Source: PFL25 sp046260155
GTDB lineage: Bacteria > Chloroflexota > Anaerolineae > Anaerolineales > UBA4823
DNA: 64,000 nucleotides
NCBI GenBank assembly: GCA_046260155.1
Contig: JBJYXV010000045.1
Location: forward strand, 68,554-132,553
Direction of reading: 5' to 3'
Every line of letters starts with the position of its first letter. Within the stretch, counting starts at the first letter, position 1. A model generated the notes under the pieces. It saw nothing but the letters and a program-made list of their open reading frames with translations, made no database searches and was not told the origin of the DNA. Both the position numbers and the translations under genes were made by a program. Below, one piece after another: positions 27,933 through 36,561 of the stretch.

Positions 27933-30900
27933 TTATGCTTTGGACAAGCCGACCTTTGCATTTTGGTTGTCAAATTCGAAGTCGCCAATCGCCATTTCAC
28001 CCACGGGATCACCAAACTTCAGCTGGACGGTCAACGTTTCACCCATGATGTAATCCTGGTGTTCCCGGATGGCCTGTTCCAAATCCGGTGAAGCGCTGAC
28101 CTGCATATGGATGCGGTCGGCGATATCAAAATCCACCTGTTTGCGCAGGTCCTGCACCCGGCGCACGAATTCCCGCGCCAGGCCTTCCCTCACCAGACCG
28201 GGGGTTAAATTGGTCTGCAGTGCAGCCAGGTAGGCTCCGTCGGAAGCGACTACCAGGCCTGAATGCGCCTCCGCTCGCACCTCAACTTCTTCTGGAAAGA
28301 TCTCAAACGTCTCCTCACCAACCTTCACCGGTACAGGATCCCCGCTCAGCAACCGCTCTGCTGCCTCCTCCGGATTCAATGCCAGGATGGCTTTCCTGAC
28401 CCGGGGGAAATCGGATTGGTATTTCTGGCCCAATTGTTTTGGTAAGGGGTTCAAGGTATAAGAAACCGCCTCACCAGCAGATGCCAGAGCGCTCACCTTC
28501 TTAACGTTCAGCTCATCGGCAATAATCGCCGCATATTCCTCCAGGGCCTGCGTCTCTTTCAAGCTGCCAACAGAGAAGGATGCTTCCGCCAGGGGCTGGC
28601 GGACTTTTATCGCTGCCTGGTTGCGTGCTGAGTGTCCCAGGGACGCCAGGCGCATCACCAGGCGCATATCTGTGTTCAGTTTTTCATCGATCAGTTGCTC
28701 GTTATAAGCCGGCCAATCAGCCAAATGGACAGATTCGGGAGCCTCCCGATCCACAGAGCACACCAGGTTCTGGTATAGCTCCTCCGCCAGGAAGGGCATG
28801 CTCGGGGCGAGTAATTTACTCAGCGTCGTCAGTGCTAGGTAAAGGGTTGCATAGGCGGTCTCCTTATCACTATCCGACTCGCTTTTCCAGAACCGCCGGC
28901 GGGAACGCCGCAGATACCATTTTGAGAGTGTATCCACGAAATTTTGTATGGGGCGCGTTGCACCCAGGACGTCATAGCTTTCCATTGAGTAGGTCACATC
29001 ACGGGTCAGCGTGTTCAGCTCGGATAGCAGCCAGCGGTCAAGGTCATTCTCGATTTCATCAGGCTTCATAGCCCCGCTTTCCCCAGGCTGCCACTCGTCC
29101 AGCAGAGCATAAGTTACAAAGAAGGAATATACATTCCATAAAGTCAATGTGAAGCTGCGCATCACCTCACCCACCAGGTCCACCGAAAAACGCCGTTCCT
29201 GCCCTGGAGGGCTGGCTGTATAGAGATACCAGCGAAATGCATCCGCACCATGTTCATTGATCACTTCCCAGGGATCGACCACCGTGCCGCGCGATTTGGA
29301 CATCTTCAAACCGTCTGCATCCAGGATCAATCCCAGGCAGAGCACATTTCGGAAGCTGACCTGCTCAAACAGCAGTGTGCTGATGGCATGCAGTGAATAA
29401 AACCAGCCCCGGGTCTGGTCAACAGCCTCACAAATATAATCTGCTGGAAACTGACTCTTAAATTGTTCTTGATTCTCGAAGGGGTAATGCCACTGGGCAA
29501 CCGGCATAGACCCAGAATCAAACCACACGTCGATTAATTCCAGAACGCGAGCCATTTTGCCCCCGCATTCAGGGCAATCAAACTGCACCTCATCGACAAA
29601 AGGACGGTGAAGATCGAGATCGGAAAGATCCCTTCCGGCCATTTCGCTCATCTCTGCAACTGAACCCACCGCCAGCTGGTGGTGGCAATCGTTGCACTCC
29701 CAGATCGGCAGCGGGGTGCCCCAATACCGTTCACGGCCCAATGCCCAATCCACGTTGTTTTCCAACCAGTTGCCGAAACGCCCATTCTTGATGTGTTCCG
29801 GGTACCAGTTTATTTCCTGGTTGAGGCCTGTTAATTTATCTTTATAAGCTGTTGTGCGGACATACCATGTGCCCCGCGCATAGTAAATCAGTGGAGTGTC
29901 GCAGCGCCAACAGAACGGGTAGGTATGCGTGTAAGTTTCAACCCGGTAGAGCAAGCCGCGTGACTCTAGGTCTTCAGTGATTAGAGGATCAGCCTCTTTC
30001 ACGAATCTACCGCTCCAGGGCCTCACCTCGGGGATGAATGTCCCGTCCTCGGCAACCGTCTGCAGGATCGGCAGGTCGTATTCCAGGGCTGCATCCATGT
30101 CCTCCGCTCCAAAAGCTGGAGCGATGTGCACCAGCCCAGTGCCGTCTTCGGTGGTCACGAAATCACCCAGGATTACATAGTGAGCAGGTTTATCCAGAGT
30201 CATGAAGGTGAAAAGCGGGTGATATTTTATGCCCTTCAATTTCTTCCCTTTGAAGGTCTCAAACACCTCCACTTTTTCATCACGAAACACCTTTTCCACC
30301 AGGTCCTTGGCTAAAATCAGCTTCTCTTTGCGACCATCCGATAAATCCCGTTCCACGATCACATAATCCACATCCGGATGGGCCGCGACAGCTACGTTAC
30401 CAGGCAGTGTCCAGGGAGTAGTCGTCCACACCAGCAGGGACGTTCCTGGATCGTCAATTAGAGGCAGACGCACAAACACGGATGGATCGACCGCATCTCT
30501 ATAACCCTGGGCGACCTCGTGATCCGACAGGGGTGTCCCACAGCGAGGGCAGTAAGGGACTACCTTGAATCCCTGGTATAGTAAATCCTTATCCCAGAAG
30601 CTTTTTAAGATCCACCACACCGATTCGATATAATCATTCGTGTAGGTGACATAAGCCTCATCCAGATCGACCCAAAATGCAATCCGGTCCGTCAAGCGCT
30701 CCCATTCCTGGATATAATCGAATGCCGATTGGCGGCACAATTCATTAAACGGGCCAATGCCATACTCTTCGATCTGACTCTTACTGTTAAATCCTAATCG
30801 TTTCTCAACCTCAATCTCAACTGGTAACCCGTGGGTATCCCACCCACCTCGCCGGATGACATGCTTACCCCGCATGGTTTGGTAACGCGGGAATATATCT

Positions 30901-31094
30901 TTGAAGGCTCGGGCAAGCACATGGTGCACGCCTGGAAGACCATTGGCAGTTGGTGGGCCTTCATAAAACACATATTCTGGGTTCCCACGCCGCTGCTCTT
31001 CACTTTTTTTGAAGATATGGTGTATCTTCCATTTCCTCAAAACCGCCTCTTCCATCTGGTTGACATTAAGTTTGGGTGAAACTGGTTTAAACAT
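27933..31094 (-). CDS. ileS: Isoleucyl-tRNA synthetase, type 2, with a GVHH signature motif
   Basis: Charges tRNA-Ile. Length 1053 aa and the N-terminus VFYEGPPTANGLPGVHHVL are those of eukaryote-like IleRS type 2, the class known for mupirocin resistance. The usual HxGH signature reads G55-V56-H57-H58, the swapped GXHH form. Other marks: GWDTHGLPVEIEVEKRLG, the editing domain (about 190-390, LLVWTTTPWTLPGN), DQTRGWFYSL, and LKMSKSRGTV (KMSKS). Tandem cysteines YCPRCG and CPECGG suggest zinc-binding spots. ATG 31094 lies 85 nt after the T-box terminator run, so expression is controlled by uncharged tRNA-Ile. Confidence 0.97.
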   Translation of the reverse strand: MFKPVSPKLNVNQMEEAVLRKWKIHHIFKKSEEQRRGNPEYVFYEGPPTANGLPGVHHVLARAFKDIFPRYQTMRGKHVIRRGGWDTHGLPVEIEVEKRLGFNSKSQIEEYGIGPFNELCRQSAFDYIQEWERLTDRIAFWVDLDEAYVTYTNDYIESVWWILKSFWDKDLLYQGFKVVPYCPRCGTPLSDHEVAQGYRDAVDPSVFVRLPLIDDPGTSLLVWTTTPWTLPGNVAVAAHPDVDYVIVERDLSDGRKEKLILAKDLVEKVFRDEKVEVFETFKGKKLKGIKYHPLFTFMTLDKPAHYVILGDFVTTEDGTGLVHIAPAFGAEDMDAALEYDLPILQTVAEDGTFIPEVRPWSGRFVKEADPLITEDLESRGLLYRVETYTHTYPFCWRCDTPLIYYARGTWYVRTTAYKDKLTGLNQEINWYPEHIKNGRFGNWLENNVDWALGRERYWGTPLPIWECNDCHHQLAVGSVAEMSEMAGRDLSDLDLHRPFVDEVQFDCPECGGKMARVLELIDVWFDSGSMPVAQWHYPFENQEQFKSQFPADYICEAVDQTRGWFYSLHAISTLLFEQVSFRNVLCLGLILDADGLKMSKSRGTVVDPWEVINEHGADAFRWYLYTASPPGQERRFSVDLVGEVMRSFTLTLWNVYSFFVTYALLDEWQPGESGAMKPDEIENDLDRWLLSELNTLTRDVTYSMESYDVLGATRPIQNFVDTLSKWYLRRSRRRFWKSESDSDKETAYATLYLALTTLSKLLAPSMPFLAEELYQNLVCSVDREAPESVHLADWPAYNEQLIDEKLNTDMRLVMRLASLGHSARNQAAIKVRQPLAEASFSVGSLKETQALEEYAAIIADELNVKKVSALASAGEAVSYTLNPLPKQLGQKYQSDFPRVRKAILALNPEEAAERLLSGDPVPVKVGEETFEIFPEEVEVRAEAHSGLVVASDGAYLAALQTNLTPGLVREGLAREFVRRVQDLRKQVDFDIADRIHMQVSASPDLEQAIREHQDYIMGETLTVQLKFGDPVGEMAIGDFEFDNQNAKVGLSKA

Positions 31095-31178
31095 ATCGAC
31101 CTCACAAGTGATGAATGATTTCCAGGTTTATTCCAGTAAATACTGGTCAGCAAATCAACCGGTTCTATACCTCTTAAT

Positions 31179-31494
31179 AAAAAAACTCGTCCCGACTCAG
31201 GGACGAGAGAGAAAGCGATCCAAATCTCCCGCGATACCACCCTGGTTCCTGCTGGTAGCAGACACCTCGGCCGGGCACGATCCGTGGTAATTATTGCACA
31301 TCCTGGATTTATACCCGCATCATCGATAACGAGAGATGAACCCGGCTCACTTACTTGTGGGGGATACCACGTTCAGATTGCAGCTCCGGAAGGATTTTCT
31401 GCTCGCTGGTCTGCCCTGGCTCGCACCAATCCCAGGGTCGCTGGCAGCTGAAGCAAGCATACTCGTTTCCATCATAGCTAATTTTGGGACAGTT
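31179..31494 (-). promoter_or_regulatory. T-box riboswitch (Ile) in the ileS leader
   Basis: Minus-strand RNA features in order: GAGUA S-turn side of the specifier loop; a helix UGCUUGCU pairing with AGCGAGCA; an apical loop GGUGCGA (31427-31421) on a CCCUGG/CCAGGG stem; the specifier AUC (31395-31393) within GAAAAUCC, an Ile codon; the T-box sequence AGGGUGGUAUCGCGGG (31243-31228) that pairs with the tRNA end; then a terminator, 8-bp stem CUCGUCCC/GGGACGAG (31207-31186) and seven U (31185-31179). Uncharged tRNA-Ile should favour the antiterminator and turn ileS on. The outer 5' limit is set by the predicted start point. Confidence 0.95.
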
Positions 31495-31500
31495 GGTCAG

Positions 31501-31529
31501 ATTATGCCACAACTGCATCCTGCGGTCAA
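31501..31529 (-). promoter_or_regulatory. Promoter of the ileS T-box transcript
   Basis: Minus strand: TTGACC (31529-31524), 17-bp spacer, CATAAT (31506-31501). Predicted start near 31494, just before the T-box stem I. The -35 box overlaps the end of modB, so ileS has its own promoter despite the close spacing. Confidence 0.7.
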
Positions 31530-32356
31530 CTGCTCATCCAATCCCGGTTAAGCATATATTTGGCGACAAATAAGGCTAAAAAAGATAGCAGGATCAGGAT
31601 CACGGAAAGGGTCAGGGCAATATCCAGGTCCATCTCAAAGCCGATATAGATCGCCAGAGGCATGGTCTGTGTCCTGCCGGGAAAATTTCCCGCAAAGATG
31701 ATCGTTGCACCAAACTCGCCCAGGGCTCTCGCCCAACTCATCACACTCCCCCCCAGCAATGCCGACCAGGACAAGGGAATGGTGAGAAAGCGGAAGATTT
31801 GCGGAGTATTTGCACCATCCAGGGCAGCCGACATTTCTAATTCCTGGTCAATACCGGAGAAGCCTAACGAGGCTGATTTGATGTAAAAAGGGGCAGCGAC
31901 AAAAACCTGCACAATAATCACCGCAGTGGTGGTAAAGGCGATATGGAATCCGAGATCAGCCAGGACACCTCCCAAAATGCCTCGCCGGCCAAAAGTCATC
32001 AAGAGTGCCACACCGGCAACTGCAGGTGGCAGGACCAGCGGCAGATCAATCAATGTATCCATCAAACGGCTGAACCGGAATTGACCTCGTGCATGAGCGT
32101 ATGCCAGGGGTGTTCCCGCAAGGATAATGATTAATGTCGAAATCATCGTGGTGCCTAAACTCAACCCGATTGCCTGTAAAACCTCCGGTTGGCGTAAATT
32201 CTCCACCAGGTTTGCAGGTGATATCCGCAGAAACAAGGCCAGGATCGGCAGGCTTAAAAAAATGAGCATCGGCATGCTTAGTGCGCCCCAGATGCCGTTT
32301 ATCCTGATTTGTGGAGTGGGTGGTGGCGGTGATTGGCGGGTTGTCCTGTTATTCAT
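31526..32356 (-). CDS. modB: Molybdate ABC transporter permease
   Basis: Five to six membrane segments and the EAA loop that docks the ATPase: ELEMSAALDGANTPQIFRF followed by LTIPLSW (about residues 178-205). The line PLVLPPAVAGVALLMTFG is typical of ModB/CysT permeases. It starts 8 bp inside the modA end, so the pair is coupled. No modC ATPase is found in the window; the permease must use one encoded elsewhere. Length 276 aa. Confidence 0.92.
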   Translation of the reverse strand: MNNRTTRQSPPPPTPQIRINGIWGALSMPMLIFLSLPILALFLRISPANLVENLRQPEVLQAIGLSLGTTMISTLIIILAGTPLAYAHARGQFRFSRLMDTLIDLPLVLPPAVAGVALLMTFGRRGILGGVLADLGFHIAFTTTAVIIVQVFVAAPFYIKSASLGFSGIDQELEMSAALDGANTPQIFRFLTIPLSWSALLGGSVMSWARALGEFGATIIFAGNFPGRTQTMPLAIYIGFEMDLDIALTLSVILILLSFLALFVAKYMLNRDWMSS

Positions 32357-33182
32357 GCTGGCTCAATTCTGCAAAACCATATTCGCTCAAGATTTCCTGC
32401 CCTTGAGGTGAAAGCACCAGGGATATAAAATCCTGTGCAAGCTGATCATTTGGGCTGTCAGCAATCGGAGCAATGAAGTAGCTGGCGATGATGTTGATCT
32501 CATCAGGGATGGGAATCACTTGCAGGTCCGTCCCTGGAACTCCAGCTGCATCACTGGCGTATACGATACCTACATCTGCTTCACCCAGTATGATTTTCGT
32601 CAACACTGCCCTGACATTCTCTTCGTAGGACACCACGTTCCGCAGCACAATCGACTTGAAATCCGTGCCAAATCGTGGGTCTTGTGCTGCTCGCTGGAGC
32701 ATCTCCTGAGCGTATGCTCCAACCGGTACAGATTGATCTGCAAGGATCAAATCGAGACCGGACCTGGTCAGGTCTCCAAACCCATTAATCCTTCCTGGAT
32801 TATCCGCGGGAAGGATCAAGACAAGTTTATTATGGACAAATTCCTGGTCGCTGCCTTGCAGTACTCTGCCGGAATTAATCACATTAAACATCTGTTTTTC
32901 ATTCGCACTGGCAAAGAGATCCCCCGGCGCACCCTGTGAAAGTTGTTGTGCGATCTGTTGGGAGCCAGCAAAACTGATCACAACCTCGACGTCTGGCTGT
33001 TCAGTTTCAAATTGCTGTCCAAGTTGTTGGAATGCCTCAGTTAGAGATGCCGCAGCATAAATTGTCAGCTGCTTTTGATTCGAATTACTCACCTCTTCCG
33101 CATTCGCGCCATCCCCACAGGCGGTCCCCAGCAGCAGCCCGATAACGACGAGACATTGCAGCCTGGTGATAAGAAGCCTCAT
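32349..33182 (-). CDS. modA: Molybdate-binding periplasmic/lipoprotein component
   Basis: Captures molybdate (or tungstate) outside the cell and hands it to ModB. ATG 33182 overlaps the padR stop by 4 bp (ATGA), which fixes the start; an in-frame ATG at 33239 would run 60 bp into padR. A signal peptide ends LLLGTAC, a slightly irregular lipobox, so a lipid anchor is likely. ModA marks: LTIYAAASLTEAF, ISFAGSQQIAQQL, GAPGDLFASANEKQM, SVPVGAYAQEML and ADVGIVYASDA. Length 277 aa. Confidence 0.93.
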   Translation of the reverse strand: MRLLITRLQCLVVIGLLLGTACGDGANAEEVSNSNQKQLTIYAAASLTEAFQQLGQQFETEQPDVEVVISFAGSQQIAQQLSQGAPGDLFASANEKQMFNVINSGRVLQGSDQEFVHNKLVLILPADNPGRINGFGDLTRSGLDLILADQSVPVGAYAQEMLQRAAQDPRFGTDFKSIVLRNVVSYEENVRAVLTKIILGEADVGIVYASDAAGVPGTDLQVIPIPDEINIIASYFIAPIADSPNDQLAQDFISLVLSPQGQEILSEYGFAELSQHE

Positions 33183-33745
33183 CTTAGCGTAATCCCCGGT
33201 ACAGCTGTAGAAACGAGCCCCAGACAGGAATCTAGCCACTCAAGGATCGATTTCAACTGCCGGATCCTCAAGTCTAAACCCAACCGGTTGAAAAGTTGAT
33301 CCTCAGGGATTGTAGATTGCAGTAGCAATAATTTCTGCAACCCTGAGTGGGTTTCTGCGATCTGCGCGGAAACAATCTCCCCAGCTAATTTCAAATCCAC
33401 AGCCAGGGCAAAATATAATCGTGTGGTAAACTCAACCCGGATGGCGCGCACGCTTGTATGGGTTGGGGTAAACAGCCATTCTTCGAAGTGCGCTTTCCCA
33501 GAGTCAGTAATTTCAAATGACCGTTTCGCAGGTAGTTTCTCCTGTTCCAGGATCGATCCATGAATATAGTCCTGACTTTCCAGGCGGTTGAGGATATTGT
33601 AGATCTGGCTCTGGCTCAGATGCCAGACCTGGTTGAGGTCGCGAGATAATTTCTGGTGCAGCTCGTAGCCATGAGCTGGACTTCGAGCTAGCAAACCAAG
33701 CAGGGCATACTCGGGAGAAAGCGAACCAACGGATGCGGATTTCAT
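33179..33745 (-). CDS. PadR family transcriptional regulator
   Basis: An N-terminal winged helix (about residues 10-95) shows LSPEYALLGLLARSPAHGYE, then LSQSQIYNILNRLESQDYIH and RSFEITDSGKAHFEEWL, the PadR pattern. The C-terminal half is helical, suited to dimerisation. It is the first gene of a coupled PadR-ModA-ModB operon, and a perfect palindrome sits on its own promoter, so autorepression is likely. ModE usually controls molybdate uptake, so a PadR here is less common. The inducer is unknown. Confidence 0.9.
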   Translation of the reverse strand: MKSASVGSLSPEYALLGLLARSPAHGYELHQKLSRDLNQVWHLSQSQIYNILNRLESQDYIHGSILEQEKLPAKRSFEITDSGKAHFEEWLFTPTHTSVRAIRVEFTTRLYFALAVDLKLAGEIVSAQIAETHSGLQKLLLLQSTIPEDQLFNRLGLDLRIRQLKSILEWLDSCLGLVSTAVPGITLR

Positions 33746-33748
33746 TTC

Positions 33749-33795
33749 AGGATATACTCACTGAGTGAGTATATCCTTTTTGCGCAGACTGTCAA
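33749..33795 (-). promoter_or_regulatory. Promoter with overlapping 29-bp palindromic operator for padR-modAB
   Basis: Minus strand: TTGACA (33795-33790), 16-bp spacer, TATACT (33773-33768), a near-consensus promoter. The stretch 33749-33777 is a perfect inverted repeat with 14-bp arms AGGATATACTCACT around one central base. It covers the -10 box and reaches to 4 nt before ATG 33745. No Shine-Dalgarno sequence separates palindrome and ATG, so the leader is very short (around 16 nt) and could fold into the hairpin. Confidence 0.8.
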
Positions 33796-33886
33796 GGATT
33801 AAGCGCGAACCAGGTAGCACAATGCTCTGCGGGGTCCGGGACCTGGCAGGTTGGTCAATTGTGAACGTTTATCGATAAAGCCGTGA

Positions 33887-36133
33887 TCAACGCTTTAATG
33901 ACTCGACTGTAGACATCACATGCGAGAGTTTTTCGGCCATAATATGAACAATAAATTTATGAAATTCAGCAGCAGCCTCGGGATCATTCGCTTCCATTTT
34001 TCCCAGGGCTTCTGTGGTCAATCTGAATACCTTGATGGGTGTGTCAGATACAACGGAAGCATTGCGCTTTGAACCAAGGTAAAAACCAAGCTCACCAACT
34101 AGGTTCTCACTGCTCAAGGTATTCAAGCGGAGAGGGTCCTGGCCAGGTATCTCAAGCTGAGCTGTCACGAAGCCTTCTTCCAGGAAATACACGTCTCCCG
34201 GAGAATCTCCCTGCTGAATAATGTGGACTCCAGCGGGTAATTCCTGTAATTCCAGGTAATTCATAATGCGGCTGACTATTTTTGAATCAGCGATCACCGC
34301 TTTAAGCTGGTCAGGAAGGGATTTTCTCGTATCCTTGGCAAGCACCCCAGTTGATTCCAACAAGGTATTTTCACACCACTCCACACCGTGATCCAGGTCG
34401 GGTAATACGATCAAAGCTTCCTCATCACTGCTCAAAATTCCCGACCTCCTTAAGAATGCCTCGATGTCTTTGGATAATCCAGTCAGGACGATGCTGGAGC
34501 TGTTTTCATTGATTAATTGAATCATCTTTTGAAAACTGATCAATACCGATGAGTCTACACCAGTTACATGAACAAAATCGAATACCATAAAACACAAACG
34601 AGTTCTTGCATGAAGATTAATATGGGCTCGAATTTTTTCAAGCAACTGGTTCGCGGTTCCAAAAAAAATGAAACCTTGCAGTTCAATAATCAATATCTGG
34701 TTCCCGTAACGCTGCAACAATCTGCGTTGTAATTTTGGTCGTGAGATCGTACTCTGGTATGTCGCTGCCGTTAGAGAATGTTTGATTACATCAATTCGGC
34801 TGTAGTTGACCGCAAATAGGATCACAGCAGCAAGAATGCCAATCGCCACGCCTTCCAGAAAACCCACTGAAGCGATCACAAAAAGTATCAGGAGGATAAC
34901 CAGGTAATCACTTTTAGGAAGCCTGAACCAGGTTTCATATAACCATTCATGAAGAAATGCGAGCCCGAGGTAGAGCAGTAAGCCGCCCAGGATAAACTTG
35001 GGGAAGAGCGAGATCAAACTTGTACCGGTGACCAGTGCTGCCACGCATACTGCGGCGGCAAACAAACCGGTCAGTCGAGTTTTCGAGCCCAGTTTTTGAT
35101 TCATTACTGATAAACCGAGCTGGTGGTAGCCAATAAAACCCGCAAATAGTCCCCCAAGCAGGTTTGCTATGCCAGCACTTCGTAGTTCATGATTGAGATC
35201 TAAATCCGCTCTAACCTCAAGTTCAAGTCCACTGGCATTCAGCAGCAGCGAAATCGCGCTGATAACAAGAATGATCACCATACTGCCAACCTGTCTCACA
35301 ATCAAACCCCAGTTCACTTGCAGCAGTGATGATAAAGGTAAGGATCCGATCAGGCTGCCTTCTGGGAAAGGTCCAAGCAACCACCCGTTAGCACTCGCAT
35401 CCGAAATAGAGAACCCAGCCAGCCGTGTGATGAGAAAAAAGGACAGAATGGCGCCAAATATAAGACCAGGCAGCAACAAATAATGATTATAGCGATTCAT
35501 GATCACCAGCAAAATCAGAGCAAATATTAATCCCGGGATCCAAAGCAGTAATATTTCAGGTTGGAATAATGATGATAATTTATGAAGGCTGGGGGTGATA
35601 TCGGTCATCATGTGAATCGACCCGGTCACCAGCAACCAGCCGGTACCGGCAAGAAAGCCTCCCACCACCGGATAAGGTAAAAATCGAACTAAACTTCCCA
35701 GGTTGAAATAACCCATTGCCAGAAAGAACACGCCGCAAAGAATTGTGGTTATGGAAATTGCCATGATGACTGTAACAAAGACCTCTTGCTCGGGAGCACC
35801 AGGCGGCATCGAGGCCACAAGGGCAGCAGACAGGGTTGCTAAGATTGCCGAAGGCGCATCCTGAATACCAGAGATCGTCCCTGGTAAGGATGTCAAAAGA
35901 GTAATCACAATTCCATTGATCGTGGTAGCAATGAGAGCCAACCCGATTCCAGTTGCAATAGAAATGGAAATCTCACCCGTGAAAATTAAGGCCGCGAAGG
36001 AAATTGCAATGATCACTTCTACCAGGCCAACCACCAGCCCAGAAGTAAACCCGGGTAGAATTTGTACGGATTTGATATCCCTGGATAACTCACCTGCCAT
36101 ATCTCTAATGGAGAATTTATGGGGCGTCAACAT
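33887..36133 (-). CDS. SulP (SLC26) family anion transporter with STAS and cyclic-nucleotide-binding domains
   Basis: The membrane part (about residues 20-450) has ten or more segments in the SulP pattern. A STAS domain follows (about 475-580: IIELQGFIFFGTANQLLEKI, then DFVHVTGVDSSVLISFQKM). The C-terminus (about 620-745) is a CAP_ED domain: GVHIIQQGDSPGDVYFLEEG, ENLVGELGFYLGSKRNASVV and a helical end. SulP proteins carry sulfate, bicarbonate or other anions; the substrate is not readable. The STAS and cNMP modules suggest uptake is gated by nucleotide or second messenger. Length 748 aa. It lies about 140 bp upstream of padR but probably outside that operon. Confidence 0.92.
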   Translation of the reverse strand: MLTPHKFSIRDMAGELSRDIKSVQILPGFTSGLVVGLVEVIIAISFAALIFTGEISISIATGIGLALIATTINGIVITLLTSLPGTISGIQDAPSAILATLSAALVASMPPGAPEQEVFVTVIMAISITTILCGVFFLAMGYFNLGSLVRFLPYPVVGGFLAGTGWLLVTGSIHMMTDITPSLHKLSSLFQPEILLLWIPGLIFALILLVIMNRYNHYLLLPGLIFGAILSFFLITRLAGFSISDASANGWLLGPFPEGSLIGSLPLSSLLQVNWGLIVRQVGSMVIILVISAISLLLNASGLELEVRADLDLNHELRSAGIANLLGGLFAGFIGYHQLGLSVMNQKLGSKTRLTGLFAAAVCVAALVTGTSLISLFPKFILGGLLLYLGLAFLHEWLYETWFRLPKSDYLVILLILFVIASVGFLEGVAIGILAAVILFAVNYSRIDVIKHSLTAATYQSTISRPKLQRRLLQRYGNQILIIELQGFIFFGTANQLLEKIRAHINLHARTRLCFMVFDFVHVTGVDSSVLISFQKMIQLINENSSSIVLTGLSKDIEAFLRRSGILSSDEEALIVLPDLDHGVEWCENTLLESTGVLAKDTRKSLPDQLKAVIADSKIVSRIMNYLELQELPAGVHIIQQGDSPGDVYFLEEGFVTAQLEIPGQDPLRLNTLSSENLVGELGFYLGSKRNASVVSDTPIKVFRLTTEALGKMEANDPEAAAEFHKFIVHIMAEKLSHVMSTVESLKR

Positions 36134-36561
36134 AACCGGTTAAACCTCTCATCATTTCCGCCAGATACATTCACCTTAGGGGGATCTTTAAATTCGATAA
36201 ACGCCTGAATTCTTGATGAATGATATCTGTTTAAGATCAGCTGATCTAATTGCGAAATTCTATGGACATGTTCAAGAGTTTTCAATTGGATCCGCTGGTC
36301 ACCTTCGTATTAACCGCCGTTTTCCATCTGCGCCAAGGAATTGAACAGACCAATCGATTTTTGAACTGGCTGCAGCCAAAAGTGTTGCATTGGATTCAAG
36401 TGAAAACCGATTTTTTCGAGACCTGTGCAGAGGATAAAATACCTGGGTGTCATCAATAGAATTCACACATAATCAGCTGGTTCTCGTCTGATCAGCCTGA
36501 CCCAAGCTTTATAATTATGTCTCATAACTAGGATCGTGCATTATTCTTCAGGAGGTCAGCG
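36134..36561 (+). other. 428-bp intergenic region upstream of ppgK
   Basis: Holds a 14-bp perfect palindrome AGATCAGCTGATCT (36234-36247) and a TATAAT at 36510-36515 with no good -35 partner, 47 bp before the ppgK ATG. A 69-codon open frame at 36250-36459 shows no ribosome site or family resemblance and I do not call it a gene. Otherwise nothing assignable. Confidence 0.4.

Noticed and set aside
28580..29071. 163-codon plus-strand frame inside ileS
   Set aside because: Antisense to the IleRS anticodon-binding region; the sequence is proline-rich nonsense typical of shadows.
36234..36247. 14-bp palindrome AGATCAGCTGATCT as an operator
   Set aside because: Far (more than 300 bp) from the ppgK start and about 100 bp before the SulP start, with no promoter beside it; kept only as a note in the intergenic entry.
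36250..36459. 69-codon open frame upstream of ppgK
   Set aside because: No ribosome site, no recognisable family and a biased but unremarkable composition; more likely a chance frame in intergenic DNA.
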